A DNA stretch of 64,000 nt from Streptomyces sp. NBC_00457 (GCF_036014015.1 NZ_CP107905.1:7440001-7504000), one strand, 5' to 3'. Counted from the stretch's first letter, positions 33,484 through 42,998 are shown. Numbers and translations are program-made. The notes: generated by a model from the letters alone, not told the origin.

Positions 33484-34313
33484 TGGTCTCCTCGCATCCG
33501 CTGCAACAGGCTCATGGAGTCTTTGAGAGTGAGAGCCTGTGAGCGCATCCTGGCATACCGCATCTGAAGCATGCTGACCACCTTTGGGTCGGCGATGAAC
33601 TGGCCGCTTTCCTGCCCCTCGCAGTAGGCGAACCACTTGTTCTCCGGTGTCTCCAGCAGTCGCATGGGACCGTCCAGTCCCGCGTGGGTCTCCTGCTCCG
33701 TCGGCATGATCTGGATCTCCACGTTCCGCAGTTCGGAGATCTCCAGCACGTGGTCGATCGGCTCCCGCGTGACCTCCGCACCGCCCGTTCGCCGCCGGAA
33801 CAGGTGCTCCTCCAGGATGAAGGCGAACGCCGTGTTCGGCCGCTCCCGCAGCAGTCGTTGCCGTTCCGCCCGTGCTACCCACTGCGCCTCGATCTGCTCG
33901 TCGCTGAGCGGAGGCAACTGGTTCGTGAACAGGGTCCGCGCATACGCCTCCGTCTGCAACAGCCCTGGAATCAACCGGCATTCGTACGTGTACAGCGTGA
34001 TCGCCGTGGCCTCAAGCTGCGCCCACCGCCGGAACCACGCCGCCAACCCCGGCTGCCGAGCCAGATGCTTGGCCGCGTTCCGCACGGCCCCCGTATTTCC
34101 CAGCACCCCCTCAGACCGTTCCGCGAACGTCGGATCCGGCATCCGCCGCCCCAACTCCACCGAAGCCACGGTGTGTTTGGACAGCCCCACCCGCTCCCCG
34201 AACTCCTCCCGGCTCAGCCCCGCGTGCTCACGCAACGCCTGAACCACCGCTCCGAACGTCCGCAGACTGTCGGACGCCTCCGGCTCACCGCCACCCACCG
34301 CCGCATCGACCAC
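33480..34313 (-). CDS. WhiJ-like XRE regulator with DUF5753 domain
   Basis: 277 residues from a GTG at 34313 (GGAGG upstream). The N-terminal HTH is VVQALREHAGLSREEFGERV with GLSKHTVASVELGRRMPDP. The C-terminal two thirds are DUF5753: LYTYECRLIPGLLQTEAYAR, ERQRLLRERPNTAFAFILEE and IQIMPTEQETHAGLDGPM. It is coupled to the DUF397 gene and diverges from a HATPase gene. This trio is the abaA/whiJ-type arrangement, many paralogues of which exist per Streptomyces genome and act in developmental control. Confidence 0.9.
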   Translation of the reverse strand: MVDAAVGGGEPEASDSLRTFGAVVQALREHAGLSREEFGERVGLSKHTVASVELGRRMPDPTFAERSEGVLGNTGAVRNAAKHLARQPGLAAWFRRWAQLEATAITLYTYECRLIPGLLQTEAYARTLFTNQLPPLSDEQIEAQWVARAERQRLLRERPNTAFAFILEEHLFRRRTGGAEVTREPIDHVLEISELRNVEIQIMPTEQETHAGLDGPMRLLETPENKWFAYCEGQESGQFIADPKVVSMLQMRYARMRSQALTLKDSMSLLQRMRGDQ

Positions 34314-34350
34314 TGTCGGTCACCTCCCGCACACATGGTCACGGCCAGTC

Positions 34351-34398
34351 ACGCGTACTGTCCACCCCGTAACCGCGTACGCTCCCGCACCGTACGCG
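34351..34398. promoter_or_regulatory. Palindromic elements between the XRE and HATPase genes
   Basis: ACGCGTAC (34351), CGCGTACG (34374) and its inverted partner CGTACGCG (34391) form a repeated, partly palindromic set in the divergent promoter, a plausible operator for the XRE regulator. Confidence 0.45.
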
Positions 34399-34443
34399 CC
34401 GCCGACCTGGTGAACTGCCCGCCGAAGCCGCCAGATTGAGCAC

Positions 34444-34908
34444 ATGCACGCACCGCTCACCCCCCAACCCCCGGTTACCGTACGTATGTTCACCCTGCGC
34501 CTCAGCGCCACCCCACGCGGCGCCCGTCTCGCCCGGCATCTCGCCCTGAACCAGCTCCACGAATGGGGCATCCCGTACGGCAGTGCCGTCTCTGACGCCG
34601 TCGCTGCGATCGTCGCCGAGCTGGCAGCCAATGCCGTGACTCACGGCCGGGTCCCCGGACGGGACTTCGAGCTGCGGCTGTCGCTGCCGACGGGGAGCAT
34701 CCGGGTCGAGGTCAGTGACACCCGTGCCGAAGCCGGCGTCCCGAAGCCGGGCGACGTACCGCCTCCGGGTCTCCTCGACGAACACGGCCGTGGACTCGTC
34801 CTCGTGGAGGCGCTGGCCGACCGGTGGGAGGTGCTGGATCGGGACCCTCCCGGCAAGACCGTCCTCGCGGAGGTGGACCTTCCGCGCGGGTCATTGACGC
34901 GCAAGTGA
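34444..34908 (+). CDS. HATPase-fold ATP-binding protein (RsbW/AbaA-like)
   Basis: 154 residues. The GHKL N box is AAIVAELAANAVTHGRV, the G1 box VEVSDTRAEA and the G2 region DEHGRGLVLVEALADRW. Proteins of this kind resemble anti-sigma factor kinases and accompany WhiJ/DUF397 pairs, as here in divergence. The promoter -35 of the following arabinanase gene lies inside its last codons. Confidence 0.87.
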   Translation: MHAPLTPQPPVTVRMFTLRLSATPRGARLARHLALNQLHEWGIPYGSAVSDAVAAIVAELAANAVTHGRVPGRDFELRLSLPTGSIRVEVSDTRAEAGVPKPGDVPPPGLLDEHGRGLVLVEALADRWEVLDRDPPGKTVLAEVDLPRGSLTRK

Positions 34909-34961
34909 TTCGATTCTACGTTCCGTCCGAAGTGACGATCGTTGTTCGAAATACAGAACAG
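34894..34961 (+). promoter_or_regulatory. Promoter and tandem operator of the second arabinanase gene
   Basis: TTGACG (34894) and TACGTT (34917) with a 17-base spacer; operator-like GTCCGAAGTGACGATC at 34925 and TTCGAAATACAGAACAG at 34945, 20 bp apart and ending just before the GGAG of the start. Layout and sequence match the arabinan operon promoter at 18983. The -35 overlaps the end of the HATPase gene. Confidence 0.6.
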
Positions 34962-34971
34962 GAGCGTTCAC

Positions 34972-35940
34972 GTGAGCCGCACCAGAACCGCTCTTCTCGC
35001 CCTCCCCGCCGCCGCCCTGCTGGCCCTCGTCCCGTCCAGCGCGTCGGCCTACCCCAACCCCGGTACCGTCACCGGCTCCCTCGTCACCCACGACCCGACG
35101 ATGATCCGCACCTCGTCCGGCCAGTACCTGCTGTACGCCACCGGCGGCGGCATCGCCAGCAAGACGTCCGGCAACCGCATCGCCTTCGACGCGGGCGCCG
35201 ACGCCTTCTCCTCCCGCCCGGGCTGGTGGTCGACGTACTCCTCCGTGCCGGAGGCCTGGGCGCCGGACATCTCGTACCACGGCGGCAAGTACCTGCTGTA
35301 CTACTCCGTCTCGAAGTTCGGCTCGAACACCTCGGCCATCGGGCTCGCCACCTCCAGCACCGGCCGGCCGGGCAGCTGGAGCGACCAGGGCATCGTCTAC
35401 ACCTCGAGTTCGTCGACCGACTACAACGCCATCGACCCGAACCTCTTTGTGAACGACGACGGCAAGTGGTGGCTGTCGTTCGGCAGTTGGTGGACCGGCA
35501 TCAAGATGATCCAGCTCAACCCGTCCACCGGCAAGCAGCTCGCCGGCAACACCACCCGGTACTCGCTCGCCTCCCGCCCGACCGGCACCAAGGCCGTCGA
35601 AGCGCCCTACATCGTCAAGCGCGGCAGCTACTACTACCTCTTCGCCTCGTACGACACCTGCTGCGCCGGCACCAGCTCCACGTACAAGGTCAAGGTCGGC
35701 CGCGCCACCAGCGTCACCGGGCCGTACCACGACAAGAACGGCGTCGCGATGATGAACAACGGCGGGACACCCGTCCTCGAGTCTCACGGCCGCTACATCG
35801 GCCCCGGCGGACAGTCGATCATGAACGACGCCGACGGAGACCTGATCGTCTACCACTACTACGACGCCCAGGACAACGGCACACCCAAACTCGGCATCAA
35901 CCTACTGAACTGGACCAGCGGATGGCCCGTCGCCTACTGA
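34972..35940 (+). CDS. Secreted GH43 arabinan endo-1,5-alpha-L-arabinosidase (second copy)
   Basis: 322 residues from a GTG with GGAG seven bases upstream and a Sec signal (LALPAAALLALVPSSASA). The GH43 acids are in LVTHDPTMI (D41), AIDPNLF and VEAPYIV. The vicinal Cys motif SYDTCCAGTSSTYKVKVGRA matches that of the enzyme at 22210, and the two are paralogous along their whole length. It has its own promoter carrying the same tandem operator. It should supply arabino-oligosaccharides to the importer encoded at 19-22 kb. Confidence 0.9.
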   Translation: MSRTRTALLALPAAALLALVPSSASAYPNPGTVTGSLVTHDPTMIRTSSGQYLLYATGGGIASKTSGNRIAFDAGADAFSSRPGWWSTYSSVPEAWAPDISYHGGKYLLYYSVSKFGSNTSAIGLATSSTGRPGSWSDQGIVYTSSSSTDYNAIDPNLFVNDDGKWWLSFGSWWTGIKMIQLNPSTGKQLAGNTTRYSLASRPTGTKAVEAPYIVKRGSYYYLFASYDTCCAGTSSTYKVKVGRATSVTGPYHDKNGVAMMNNGGTPVLESHGRYIGPGGQSIMNDADGDLIVYHYYDAQDNGTPKLGINLLNWTSGWPVAY

Positions 35941-35975
35941 CGTGGAGCCTGAACTCGCCCTGACTGCAACGCCGA

Positions 35976-36021
35976 CAGGGGCGCGGGGAACTGCGCGACA
36001 AGCCACAACGAACCGTCAGTC
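35976..36021. repeat. Interspersed repeat R1, copy 3
   Basis: ACAGGGGCGCGGGGAACTGC followed by GCGACAAGCCACAACGAACC. It lies between the convergent arabinanase and aminotransferase genes. Confidence 0.75.
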
Positions 36022-36054
36022 GCCAACCCCCCGCACCCCTACGGCGAACAGGCG

Positions 36055-37695
36055 CTACCCCGCCTGCCCCGCCGCACTGGGCCAACTCCCCGCATTGGGC
36101 CACCCCGTGGCCGGCGCCGGAGTCAGCCCATTGGTCCCCCGCACCTGCGCGGCGGTGAGCCCACCCCGCGCCGGAACCCCCACCGGCGTGGGCCCCGTCG
36201 GCTGGGCCGCAGACGCCGCAGCCGCCGGGAACTGGGCGGGGACGGGCTGCTGGGGCGCAGGGATGGGCTGCGGCGCCGGAATCGGCTGTGGTGCCGGAAT
36301 CGGCTGAGGCATCTGCGCCGGCGTCGGCGGCGACGGAGGCACCGGCTGCGGATACGTCTGCGCGGCGGCAGGCTGCGGGTAGGCCTGCGCGGCGGCAGGC
36401 TGCGGGTACGTCTGCGCGGCAGCCGGCTGAGGCTGCGGCATACCGCCGCCGGACGCCATCGCTTGCGCCGCGAGGCCCTGCACACCCGCCCCGTTGGTCT
36501 GTCCGATCAGCCGGTCCACTGCCGCCGTACCCGAGCTGTAGTTGGTCCCTGTACTCAGCTCGGGCACGGCGGCTCCCCTCCTGGTCCCGTAGAGCACCTG
36601 TTCCAGGCCGGACACCAGGCGACGTACGTCGACCTGAGGGCGCACCACGAGCCGCAGGAAGCGGCTGGACGAACCGATCTTGTTGCCGCACTCGCGGACC
36701 AGGATCCGGTGCTCGGTGAGCAGTCGGTCCCGGACCACGGTGCCTTCCGCGCCCACGGGAAGGCGCACGAAGAGGAAGTTGCCCTGGGAGGGGTAGACCG
36801 TGAGGCCGGGCAGGGCGGAGAGCTGGCTGGCCATGTCCAGGCGGTCGCGGCGCACCTGGTGCAGGCTCTGGGCGTACTCCTGGCCGTGGTTCTTCAGCAT
36901 GAACACCACGTGCTCGGCGAAGGCGTTGAGGTTCCACTTCGGCAGCATCGAGCGGACCCGGCCCGCGAGCGCCGGATTGGCGACGAGATAGCCGAAGCGT
37001 ATGCCGTGCAGGCCGAAGTTCTTGCCGAGGCTGCGCAGGACGATGACGTTCGGGCGGAGCATCGCCTCCTGGACGACCGACGGCTCCTGCTCGGCGTCCG
37101 CGAACTCCAGGAACGACTCGTCGATGACGATCAGGTCCCGGTCGGCCATCGCGTCCATGAACTGCACCAGCGCGTGCTTGTGCAGATAGCCGCCGTCGGG
37201 GTTGTTCGGGTTGCAGATGACGGCGACGCGGGTGCCGCGGGCCCGGATGAACTCGGCGTACTGCGCGAGGTCGAGGGCGAAACCGCTGGACTCCTGGAGC
37301 GGGAACATGTCGACCCGCTTGCCGGTCTCCATCGGCTGGTCGGTCCAGCGGCCGAAGGTGGGGACGGGGATGGCGAGGGACTCACGCACCATCAGGTGGT
37401 CGATCCAGGTGATCAGCTCGGTCGAGCCGTTGCCCATCGCGACGGCCTGCGGCGGGAGTTGGAGGAGGTTGCACAGCTCGGCCGTGATGGTGTCGGCGCT
37501 GCTGGGGTAGTACGTGATGATGTCGCGCAACCGGCCCGCCATGTCGTCGAACATCGCGGGCGTGGGGAAGTACGGGTTGCACGGGATACAGAAGTCGATC
37601 GGACCGGCTCCGTCGCCGCCCTCGCGGGTCAGCGCCGCCATCGACGGGCTGTGCGCCGCCGTGCTGCGGAACAGCGAGGTGACGTTCTCAGCCAT
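36055..37695 (-). CDS. PLP-dependent aminotransferase (class I/II) with long Pro/Gln/Ala tail
   Basis: 546 residues from an ATG with GGAGG close upstream. Residues 1-370 are a fold-type I aminotransferase of the histidinol-phosphate group: NPYFPTPAMFDDMAGRL, AMGNGSTELITWIDHLM, VAVICNPNNPDGGYLHKHAL, LIVIDESFLEF and the PLP Lys in VLRSLGKNFGLHGIRFGYL. Residues 400-546 are low complexity, with TYPQPAAAQ repeats (about 425-455) and PIPAPQ repeats (about 462-485), and form no known domain. The substrate cannot be read from the sequence. It is transcribed away from the mutarotase gene, with two hairpins between them. Confidence 0.8.
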   Translation of the reverse strand: MAENVTSLFRSTAAHSPSMAALTREGGDGAGPIDFCIPCNPYFPTPAMFDDMAGRLRDIITYYPSSADTITAELCNLLQLPPQAVAMGNGSTELITWIDHLMVRESLAIPVPTFGRWTDQPMETGKRVDMFPLQESSGFALDLAQYAEFIRARGTRVAVICNPNNPDGGYLHKHALVQFMDAMADRDLIVIDESFLEFADAEQEPSVVQEAMLRPNVIVLRSLGKNFGLHGIRFGYLVANPALAGRVRSMLPKWNLNAFAEHVVFMLKNHGQEYAQSLHQVRRDRLDMASQLSALPGLTVYPSQGNFLFVRLPVGAEGTVVRDRLLTEHRILVRECGNKIGSSSRFLRLVVRPQVDVRRLVSGLEQVLYGTRRGAAVPELSTGTNYSSGTAAVDRLIGQTNGAGVQGLAAQAMASGGGMPQPQPAAAQTYPQPAAAQAYPQPAAAQTYPQPVPPSPPTPAQMPQPIPAPQPIPAPQPIPAPQQPVPAQFPAAAASAAQPTGPTPVGVPARGGLTAAQVRGTNGLTPAPATGWPNAGSWPSAAGQAG

Positions 37696-37713
37696 GGAAC
37701 CTCCGTATGGGGC

Positions 37714-37779
37714 GGACCCGGTGGGGACGACCGGGTCCGTCGTCTTTGGGCGGCCCGCGCGGGGGAGCGCGGGCCGCCC
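37714..37779. terminator. Two tandem terminator hairpins
   Basis: GGACCCGGT/ACCGGGTCC (37714-37738) and GGGCGGCCCGCGC/GCGCGGGCCGCCC (37748-37779, 13 bp perfect, six-base loop). They end the ChvE-MmsA-MmsB-mutarotase operon before the aminotransferase gene. Confidence 0.75.
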
Positions 37780-37857
37780 TTAGATACGGATGCCTATGAG
37801 GCGCTGTTCAACCGCTGTGGATTCGATGGAAACTTGTGAAGCTACTGTGAAGCAGGG

Positions 37858-39006
37858 TCACTTACCGAAGGAGTGAACCGTGGTCGAACGGTACGTCTGC
37901 CCAGGTCGCAGCGTTGTCGACGGGAACGACGGCTGGTTCGGCGAGTCCGGGAAGTGCTGTGTCTCCAGGCACAGCGCGTCGCCCTGCCGGTAGATGCTGC
38001 CGCCGGTGCCGGCGAAGCTGCCGTCGAGGAAATTGCCCGAGTAGAACTGCAGGCCGGGCTCGGTCGTGGCGATCTTCATCGTGCGGCCGGAGGACGGGTC
38101 GCGGAGGGTGGCGACGTGCTGCGGCCTGGCCGTGATGCCCTTGTCGAGCGCCCAGTTGTGGTCGATGCCCTTGCCGTACAGCAGCTGCTGGTGGGCGACG
38201 CGGATGTCCTCGCCGACGGTCTTGGTGGAGCGGAAGTCGAAGGGGGTGCCCCCGACCCTCGCCAGCTCGCCCGTGGGGATCAGCCCCGAGTCGACCGGCG
38301 TGTAGCGGGAGGCGGCGATGGACAGTTCGTGGTCGTAGATGGTGCCGCTGCTCTCGCCCGCGAGGTTCCAGTAGACGTGGCTGGTGAGGTTGACGACGGT
38401 GGCCTTGTCGGTGGTGGCCTCGTAGTCGATGCGCCAGTCGCCGCGCCGGGTGAGGGTGTACGTCACCTTGGTCTTCAGCGTTCCGGGGTAGCCCATCTCG
38501 CCGTCGACGCTCGTGTAGTACAGGTACAGGCCGACGTCCGAACCCTTGGTGAACGGCTCGACGTTCCAGACGACCTTGTCGAAGCCCTTGGTCCCGCCGT
38601 GCAGGCTGTTCTCACCGTCGTTGACGGAGAGCTGGTAGCTCTTGCCGTCCAGGGTGAACTTGCCCATGGCGATGCGGTTGCCGTAACGGCCGATCAGCGC
38701 GCCGAAGTACGGGCTGTTGGCGACGTAGTCCTCGATGTTGTCGAAGCCCAGCGACACGTTGGTGTAGCGCCCGCGCCGGTCGGGGATCTCCAGGGACTGG
38801 ACGATGCCGCCGTAGGAGAGGACCTTCAGCCGCGTCCCCCCGTTCTCCAGCGACCAGCTGTGGACCTTCGTGCCGTCGGCGAGCTTGCCGAAGAGCGACT
38901 TCACCGGCTTCTTGCCTCCCGTGGCGTGCGCGGTGCCGCCGAGCGTGGTGGCGGCTATGCCCGCCGCCGCTGCTCCGGCGATGACCGTTCGTCTGTTCAT
39001 GTCCAT
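37858..39006 (-). CDS. galM: Aldose 1-epimerase (mutarotase), Tat-exported
   Basis: 382 residues from the ATG at 39006 (AGGAG six bases upstream). The N-terminus is a twin-arginine signal (MNRRTVIAGAAAAGIAATTL), unusual for GalM, which is normally cytoplasmic. The fold marks are clear: LSYGGIVQSLEIPDRRG, IGRYGNRIAMGKFTLDG, ENSLHGGTKGFDKVVWNV, LTSHVYWNLAGE (catalytic His), TEPGLQFYSGNFLDG and LETQHFPDSPNQP (catalytic Glu). It would interconvert sugar anomers outside the cell, next to the MmsAB-ChvE importer with which it lies. A second mutarotase runs off the right edge. Confidence 0.92.
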   Translation of the reverse strand: MDMNRRTVIAGAAAAGIAATTLGGTAHATGGKKPVKSLFGKLADGTKVHSWSLENGGTRLKVLSYGGIVQSLEIPDRRGRYTNVSLGFDNIEDYVANSPYFGALIGRYGNRIAMGKFTLDGKSYQLSVNDGENSLHGGTKGFDKVVWNVEPFTKGSDVGLYLYYTSVDGEMGYPGTLKTKVTYTLTRRGDWRIDYEATTDKATVVNLTSHVYWNLAGESSGTIYDHELSIAASRYTPVDSGLIPTGELARVGGTPFDFRSTKTVGEDIRVAHQQLLYGKGIDHNWALDKGITARPQHVATLRDPSSGRTMKIATTEPGLQFYSGNFLDGSFAGTGGSIYRQGDALCLETQHFPDSPNQPSFPSTTLRPGQTYRSTTVHSFGK

Positions 39007-39060
39007 GTGCGGCTCCTGCAAATGGAGGGGCCCCGCTCTGTGAGCGGGGCCCGGGACGAC

Positions 39061-40305
39061 TTACGAACCGACCTTGCGCTTGTTCCACACGTCGAAGCCG
39101 ACCGCCGCCAGCAGGACCAGGCCCTTGATGACCTGCTGCCAGTCGGTGCCGATGCCGACGAGGTTCATACCGTTGTTCAGCACGCCCAGGACCAGACCGC
39201 CGATGATCGCGCCGAGGACGGTGCCGACGCCGCCGCTCATCGACGCGCCGCCGATGAACGAGGCCGCGATCGCCTCGAGCTCGAAGTTCAGTCCGGCCTT
39301 GGGCGAGGCCGCGTTGAAGCGGGCGGCGAAGACCAGACCCGCCAGGGCCGCGAGCATGCCCATGTTCACGAAGACAAGGAAGGTGACCTTCTTGTCCCTC
39401 ACACCCGACAGCTTGGCCGCCGGGAGGTTGCCGCCGATCGCGTAGATGTGGCGGCCGATGATCGCGTTGCGCATCACGTAGCCGAAGCCGACCAGCAGCA
39501 CACCGAGGATGAGCAGCACGATCGGGGCGCCCTTGTAGCTGGCGAGCATCAAAGTCACCGTGAGGATGGCGGCGCCCAGCGCGACCAGCTTCAGCAGGAA
39601 CAGCTTGGTGGGCAGGACGTCGAGGTCGAACTCCTGCTGCCGGCGGCGGTCGCGGAACTCCTGGAAGACCACGAACGCGATCAGCCCGATGCCCAACAAC
39701 AACGTGATGTTGTGATAGTTGGTCTCCGGCCCGACCTCCGGCATGAAGCCGTTGGAGACCTTCTGCAGCCCCTCCGGGAACGGGCCCAGCGTCTGGCCCT
39801 CGAGGAAGATCTCGGTGAGACCGCGGAAGATCAGCATGCCCGCGAGGGTGACGATGAAGCTCGGTATGCCGCCGTATGCGATGAAGAACCCTTGTGCCGC
39901 ACCGGCGACCGCGCCCATGGCCAGGCAGAGGATCACCGCGACCGGCCATGGCAGGTCGTTCTTCACCATGAACACGGCGGCCATCGAGCCGATGAACGCC
40001 GTCAACGAGCCGACCGACAGGTCGATATGGCCCGCGATGATGACGAGCATCATGCCGATCGCGAGGATCAGGATGTAGCTGTTCTGCAGCACCAGGTTGG
40101 AGACATTGCGCGGCAGCAGCAGGTCGCCGTCGGTCCACACGGCGAACAGCGCCACGATCAGGCCGAGCGCGAACAGCATGCCGTACTGCCGCATATTGCG
40201 GCGCATGCCGTCCAGCATCAGCTGCAACAGGCCGCCGCCTGTGCTCGAACCGCCCTTTCCGGCCGGCGCGGGGGCCGGCGTCTTGGCGGTCACATCCGTG
40301 CTCAT
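39061..40305 (-). CDS. mmsB: Multiple-monosaccharide ABC permease
   Basis: 414 residues with about ten membrane helices after a Pro/Gly-rich cytoplasmic N-terminus. The BPD_transp_2 pattern is seen: [40 protein letters not shown] and [20 protein letters not shown]. It matches MmsB/GguB/XylH permeases. The start overlaps the ATPase stop (ATGA). It forms the channel of the ChvE importer and is read before the mutarotase gene. Confidence 0.92.
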   Translation of the reverse strand: MSTDVTAKTPAPAPAGKGGSSTGGGLLQLMLDGMRRNMRQYGMLFALGLIVALFAVWTDGDLLLPRNVSNLVLQNSYILILAIGMMLVIIAGHIDLSVGSLTAFIGSMAAVFMVKNDLPWPVAVILCLAMGAVAGAAQGFFIAYGGIPSFIVTLAGMLIFRGLTEIFLEGQTLGPFPEGLQKVSNGFMPEVGPETNYHNITLLLGIGLIAFVVFQEFRDRRRQQEFDLDVLPTKLFLLKLVALGAAILTVTLMLASYKGAPIVLLILGVLLVGFGYVMRNAIIGRHIYAIGGNLPAAKLSGVRDKKVTFLVFVNMGMLAALAGLVFAARFNAASPKAGLNFELEAIAASFIGGASMSGGVGTVLGAIIGGLVLGVLNNGMNLVGIGTDWQQVIKGLVLLAAVGFDVWNKRKVGS

Positions 40306-41852
40306 CGGGTTACCTCTTTGTCCTTGGTCATCTGACGCATCAGCGTTTCCTGCGAGGCCTCGGCCCGCGAGAACTCACCGGTCAGCCGGCCCGCGGCCAT
40401 CGTGTAGATGCGGTCGCACATGCCGAGCAGCTCCGGCAGCTCGGAGGAGATGAAGACCACCGCCTTGCCCTGCGCGGCGAGTTGGTCGATGACGGTGTAG
40501 ATCTCGTACTTGGCGCCGACGTCGATACCGCGCGTCGGCTCGTCCAGGATCAGCACATCCGGACCCGCGAAGATCCACTTGCTGAGGACGACCTTCTGCT
40601 GGTTGCCGCCGGACAGCTTGCCCACCGGCTCGAAGACGGTCGGCGCCTTGATGTTCATGGACTTGCGGAAGCCCTCGGCGACCTGCCGCTCCTCGTGCTC
40701 GTCGACCACCCCGCGCTTGGAGACCTTGCCCAGGGCGCTGAGCGAGATGTTCCGGCCGATGGTGTCGATGAGGTTGAGGCCGTAGTGCTTGCGGTCCTCG
40801 GTGACATACGCGATGCCGTGCTTCACGGCCTCCGCCACGGTCTTCGTACGGATCTCCCGGCCGTCCTTGAAGACCGAACCGCCCGCGTACCGGCCGTAGG
40901 TGCGCCCGAAGACGCTCATCGCCAGTTCGGTGCGGCCGGCGCCCATCAGGCCCGCGATACCGACGATCTCCCCGCGCCGCACGGACAGCGACACATCGTC
41001 GACCACCTTGCGCTGCTGGTCGATGGGGTGGAACACGGTCCAGTCGCGGATCTCCAGAGCCGCCGCGGCGCCCACTTCGGCGTCGTGCTTCGTCCGCTCC
41101 GGGAAGCGGTGCTCCAGGTCCCGGCCGACCATGCCGCTGATGATCCGGTCCTCGGTGGTCTCCGGGGCCTTCACGTTCAGCGTCTCGATGGTGCGGCCGT
41201 CGCGCAGGATCGTCACCGAGTCGGCGACGGTGCGGATCTCGTTGAGCTTGTGGGAGATGATGATCGAGGTGATGCCCTGCTTCTTCAACTCCAGGATGAG
41301 ATCGAGGAGTTTGCCGCTGTCCTCGTCGTTCAGGGCGGCGGTCGGCTCATCCAGGATGAGCAGCTTCACCTTCTTCGACAGCGCCTTCGCGATCTCCACG
41401 AGCTGCTGCTTGCCCACGCCGATGTCGGCGACGCGGGTGTCCGGGTGATCGCTGAGACCGACCCGCCGCAGCAGCTCGGTGGCGTGCCGCAGCGTCTCGG
41501 TCCAGCTGATGATCCCGCGGGTGGCGTGCTCGTTGCCGAGGAAGATGTTCTCCGCGATGGAGAGGTAGGGGATCAGGGCCAGCTCCTGGTGAATGATCAC
41601 GATGCCGTGATGCTCACTGGCCTTGATGTCCTTGAACTTGCAGATCTCTCCCTCGAAGAGGACTTCACCGTCGTACGTCCCGTGCGGATGGAGGCCGGAG
41701 AGGACCTTCATCAGGGTCGACTTGCCGGCGCCGTTCTCCCCGCAGATGGCATGGACCTCGCCCTGCTGGACGGTCAGAGTGACGTCCGACAGCGCCTTGA
41801 CGCCGGGAAAGGTCTTGACGATCGAGCGCATTTCCAGGACGGGTCCCGCCAT
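40302..41852 (-). CDS. mmsA: Multiple-monosaccharide ABC ATPase (two nucleotide-binding domains)
   Basis: 516 residues from the ATG at 41852 (GGAAGG upstream). The first domain has Walker [17 protein letters not shown], signature [15 protein letters not shown] and Walker [14 protein letters not shown]. The second has the usual degenerate P-loop [16 protein letters not shown] and the signature [17 protein letters not shown] with Walker [16 protein letters not shown]. This is the duplicated MmsA/GguA/XylG ATPase. Unlike the arabinan importer, this system carries its own ATPase. Confidence 0.94.
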   Translation of the reverse strand: MAGPVLEMRSIVKTFPGVKALSDVTLTVQQGEVHAICGENGAGKSTLMKVLSGLHPHGTYDGEVLFEGEICKFKDIKASEHHGIVIIHQELALIPYLSIAENIFLGNEHATRGIISWTETLRHATELLRRVGLSDHPDTRVADIGVGKQQLVEIAKALSKKVKLLILDEPTAALNDEDSGKLLDLILELKKQGITSIIISHKLNEIRTVADSVTILRDGRTIETLNVKAPETTEDRIISGMVGRDLEHRFPERTKHDAEVGAAAALEIRDWTVFHPIDQQRKVVDDVSLSVRRGEIVGIAGLMGAGRTELAMSVFGRTYGRYAGGSVFKDGREIRTKTVAEAVKHGIAYVTEDRKHYGLNLIDTIGRNISLSALGKVSKRGVVDEHEERQVAEGFRKSMNIKAPTVFEPVGKLSGGNQQKVVLSKWIFAGPDVLILDEPTRGIDVGAKYEIYTVIDQLAAQGKAVVFISSELPELLGMCDRIYTMAAGRLTGEFSRAEASQETLMRQMTKDKEVTR

Positions 41853-41888
41853 GGTCGTGCCTTCCAATCCCTAGGTGCGGCGGTTGTC

Positions 41889-42998
41889 TTAGAGGTCGCT
41901 TGCCTTGAGGAAGCCGGAGTCGATCAGTTCCTTCTGGTAGTTGGCCTTGTCGACGGCCACCGGCTCCAGCAGGTAGGCGGGGACGACCTTCGAGCCGTTG
42001 TCGTAGGTCTTGGTGTCGTTGACCTCGGGCTCCTTGTCGTTGAGCGCCGCGTCGACCATGTTCGAGGCCACCTTGGCGAGCTCGCGGAGGTCCTTGAAGA
42101 CGGTCATCGACTGCTGGTCCGCGATGATCGACTTCACCGAGGCCAGCTCGGCGTCCTGGCCCGTGACGATCGGCAGCGGCTTGCTCTTGGAGCCGTAGTC
42201 GTCGGACTTCAGGGCCGACAGGATGCCGATGGAGATGCCGTCGTACGGCGAGAGGACCGCGTCGACCCGCTCGGACTTGTAGGAGCCGGTCAGGATGTCG
42301 TCCATGCGCTTCTGGGCGGTGCCGCCGTCCCAGCGCAGGGTGGTGACCTGGGTCAGCTTGGTCTGGCCGGAGCGGACGACGAGCTGCTTCTTGTCGATGT
42401 AGGGCTGCAGGACCTTCATCGCGCCGCCGAAGAAGTAGCGGGTGTTGTTGTCGTCGTTGGAGCCGGCGAACAGCTCGATGTTGAACGGGCCCTTCTCGGA
42501 GCCGTCCTTCAGGCCGAGCTTCTCGACGATGTAGTTGCCCTGGAGCTCGCCGACCTTCTCGTTGTCGAACGAGGCGTAGTAGTCGACGTTCTCGGTGCCG
42601 AGGATCAGGCGGTCGTAGGAGATGACCGGGATGTTCGCTTCCTTGGCCTGCTGGAGCACGTTGTTCATCGACTTGTTGTCGATGGCCGCGACGATCAGCG
42701 CCTTCACGTCCTGCGTGATCAGGTTCTCGATCTGGGAGACCTGCTGGTCGGGGTCGTCCTCGCCGTAGACCAGCGTGGTCTTGTACCCCTTGGACTCCAG
42801 TTCCTTCTTGACGTTGTTGCCGTCGGCGATCCAGCGCTCCGACGACTTCGTGGGCATCGCGATGCCGATGGTGGCGCCCTTGGTGCTACCGGAGTCCTCC
42901 TCGCTGCCGCCCTCGCCGCTCTGACCGCAGGCAGTGAGGGTGAGGGAGAGGGAGGCGGCCGTGGCTATCGCGGCGAGTGCGGCTCGGCGAGTACGCAT
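41889..42998 (-). CDS. chvE: ChvE-type sugar-binding lipoprotein
   Basis: 369 residues from the ATG at 42998 (AAGGA eight bases upstream; earlier ATGs at 43004 and 43007 are possible). The lipobox is LTAC in [12 protein letters not shown]. The periplasmic-binding fold shows [60 protein letters not shown] and [16 protein letters not shown], as in ChvE/GguC-linked proteins that bind galactose, arabinose, glucose or xylose. It is the first gene of the operon. A perfect GTTTCGAAAC palindrome lies upstream at 43151. Confidence 0.93.
   Translation of the reverse strand: MRTRRAALAAIATAASLSLTLTACGQSGEGGSEEDSGSTKGATIGIAMPTKSSERWIADGNNVKKELESKGYKTTLVYGEDDPDQQVSQIENLITQDVKALIVAAIDNKSMNNVLQQAKEANIPVISYDRLILGTENVDYYASFDNEKVGELQGNYIVEKLGLKDGSEKGPFNIELFAGSNDDNNTRYFFGGAMKVLQPYIDKKQLVVRSGQTKLTQVTTLRWDGGTAQKRMDDILTGSYKSERVDAVLSPYDGISIGILSALKSDDYGSKSKPLPIVTGQDAELASVKSIIADQQSMTVFKDLRELAKVASNMVDAALNDKEPEVNDTKTYDNGSKVVPAYLLEPVAVDKANYQKELIDSGFLKASDL

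Noticed and set aside
38612..40138. A 508-codon minus-strand frame across the mmsB/mutarotase junction
   Set aside because: It is out of frame with both genes and very rich in Arg and Pro, a typical off-frame artefact.
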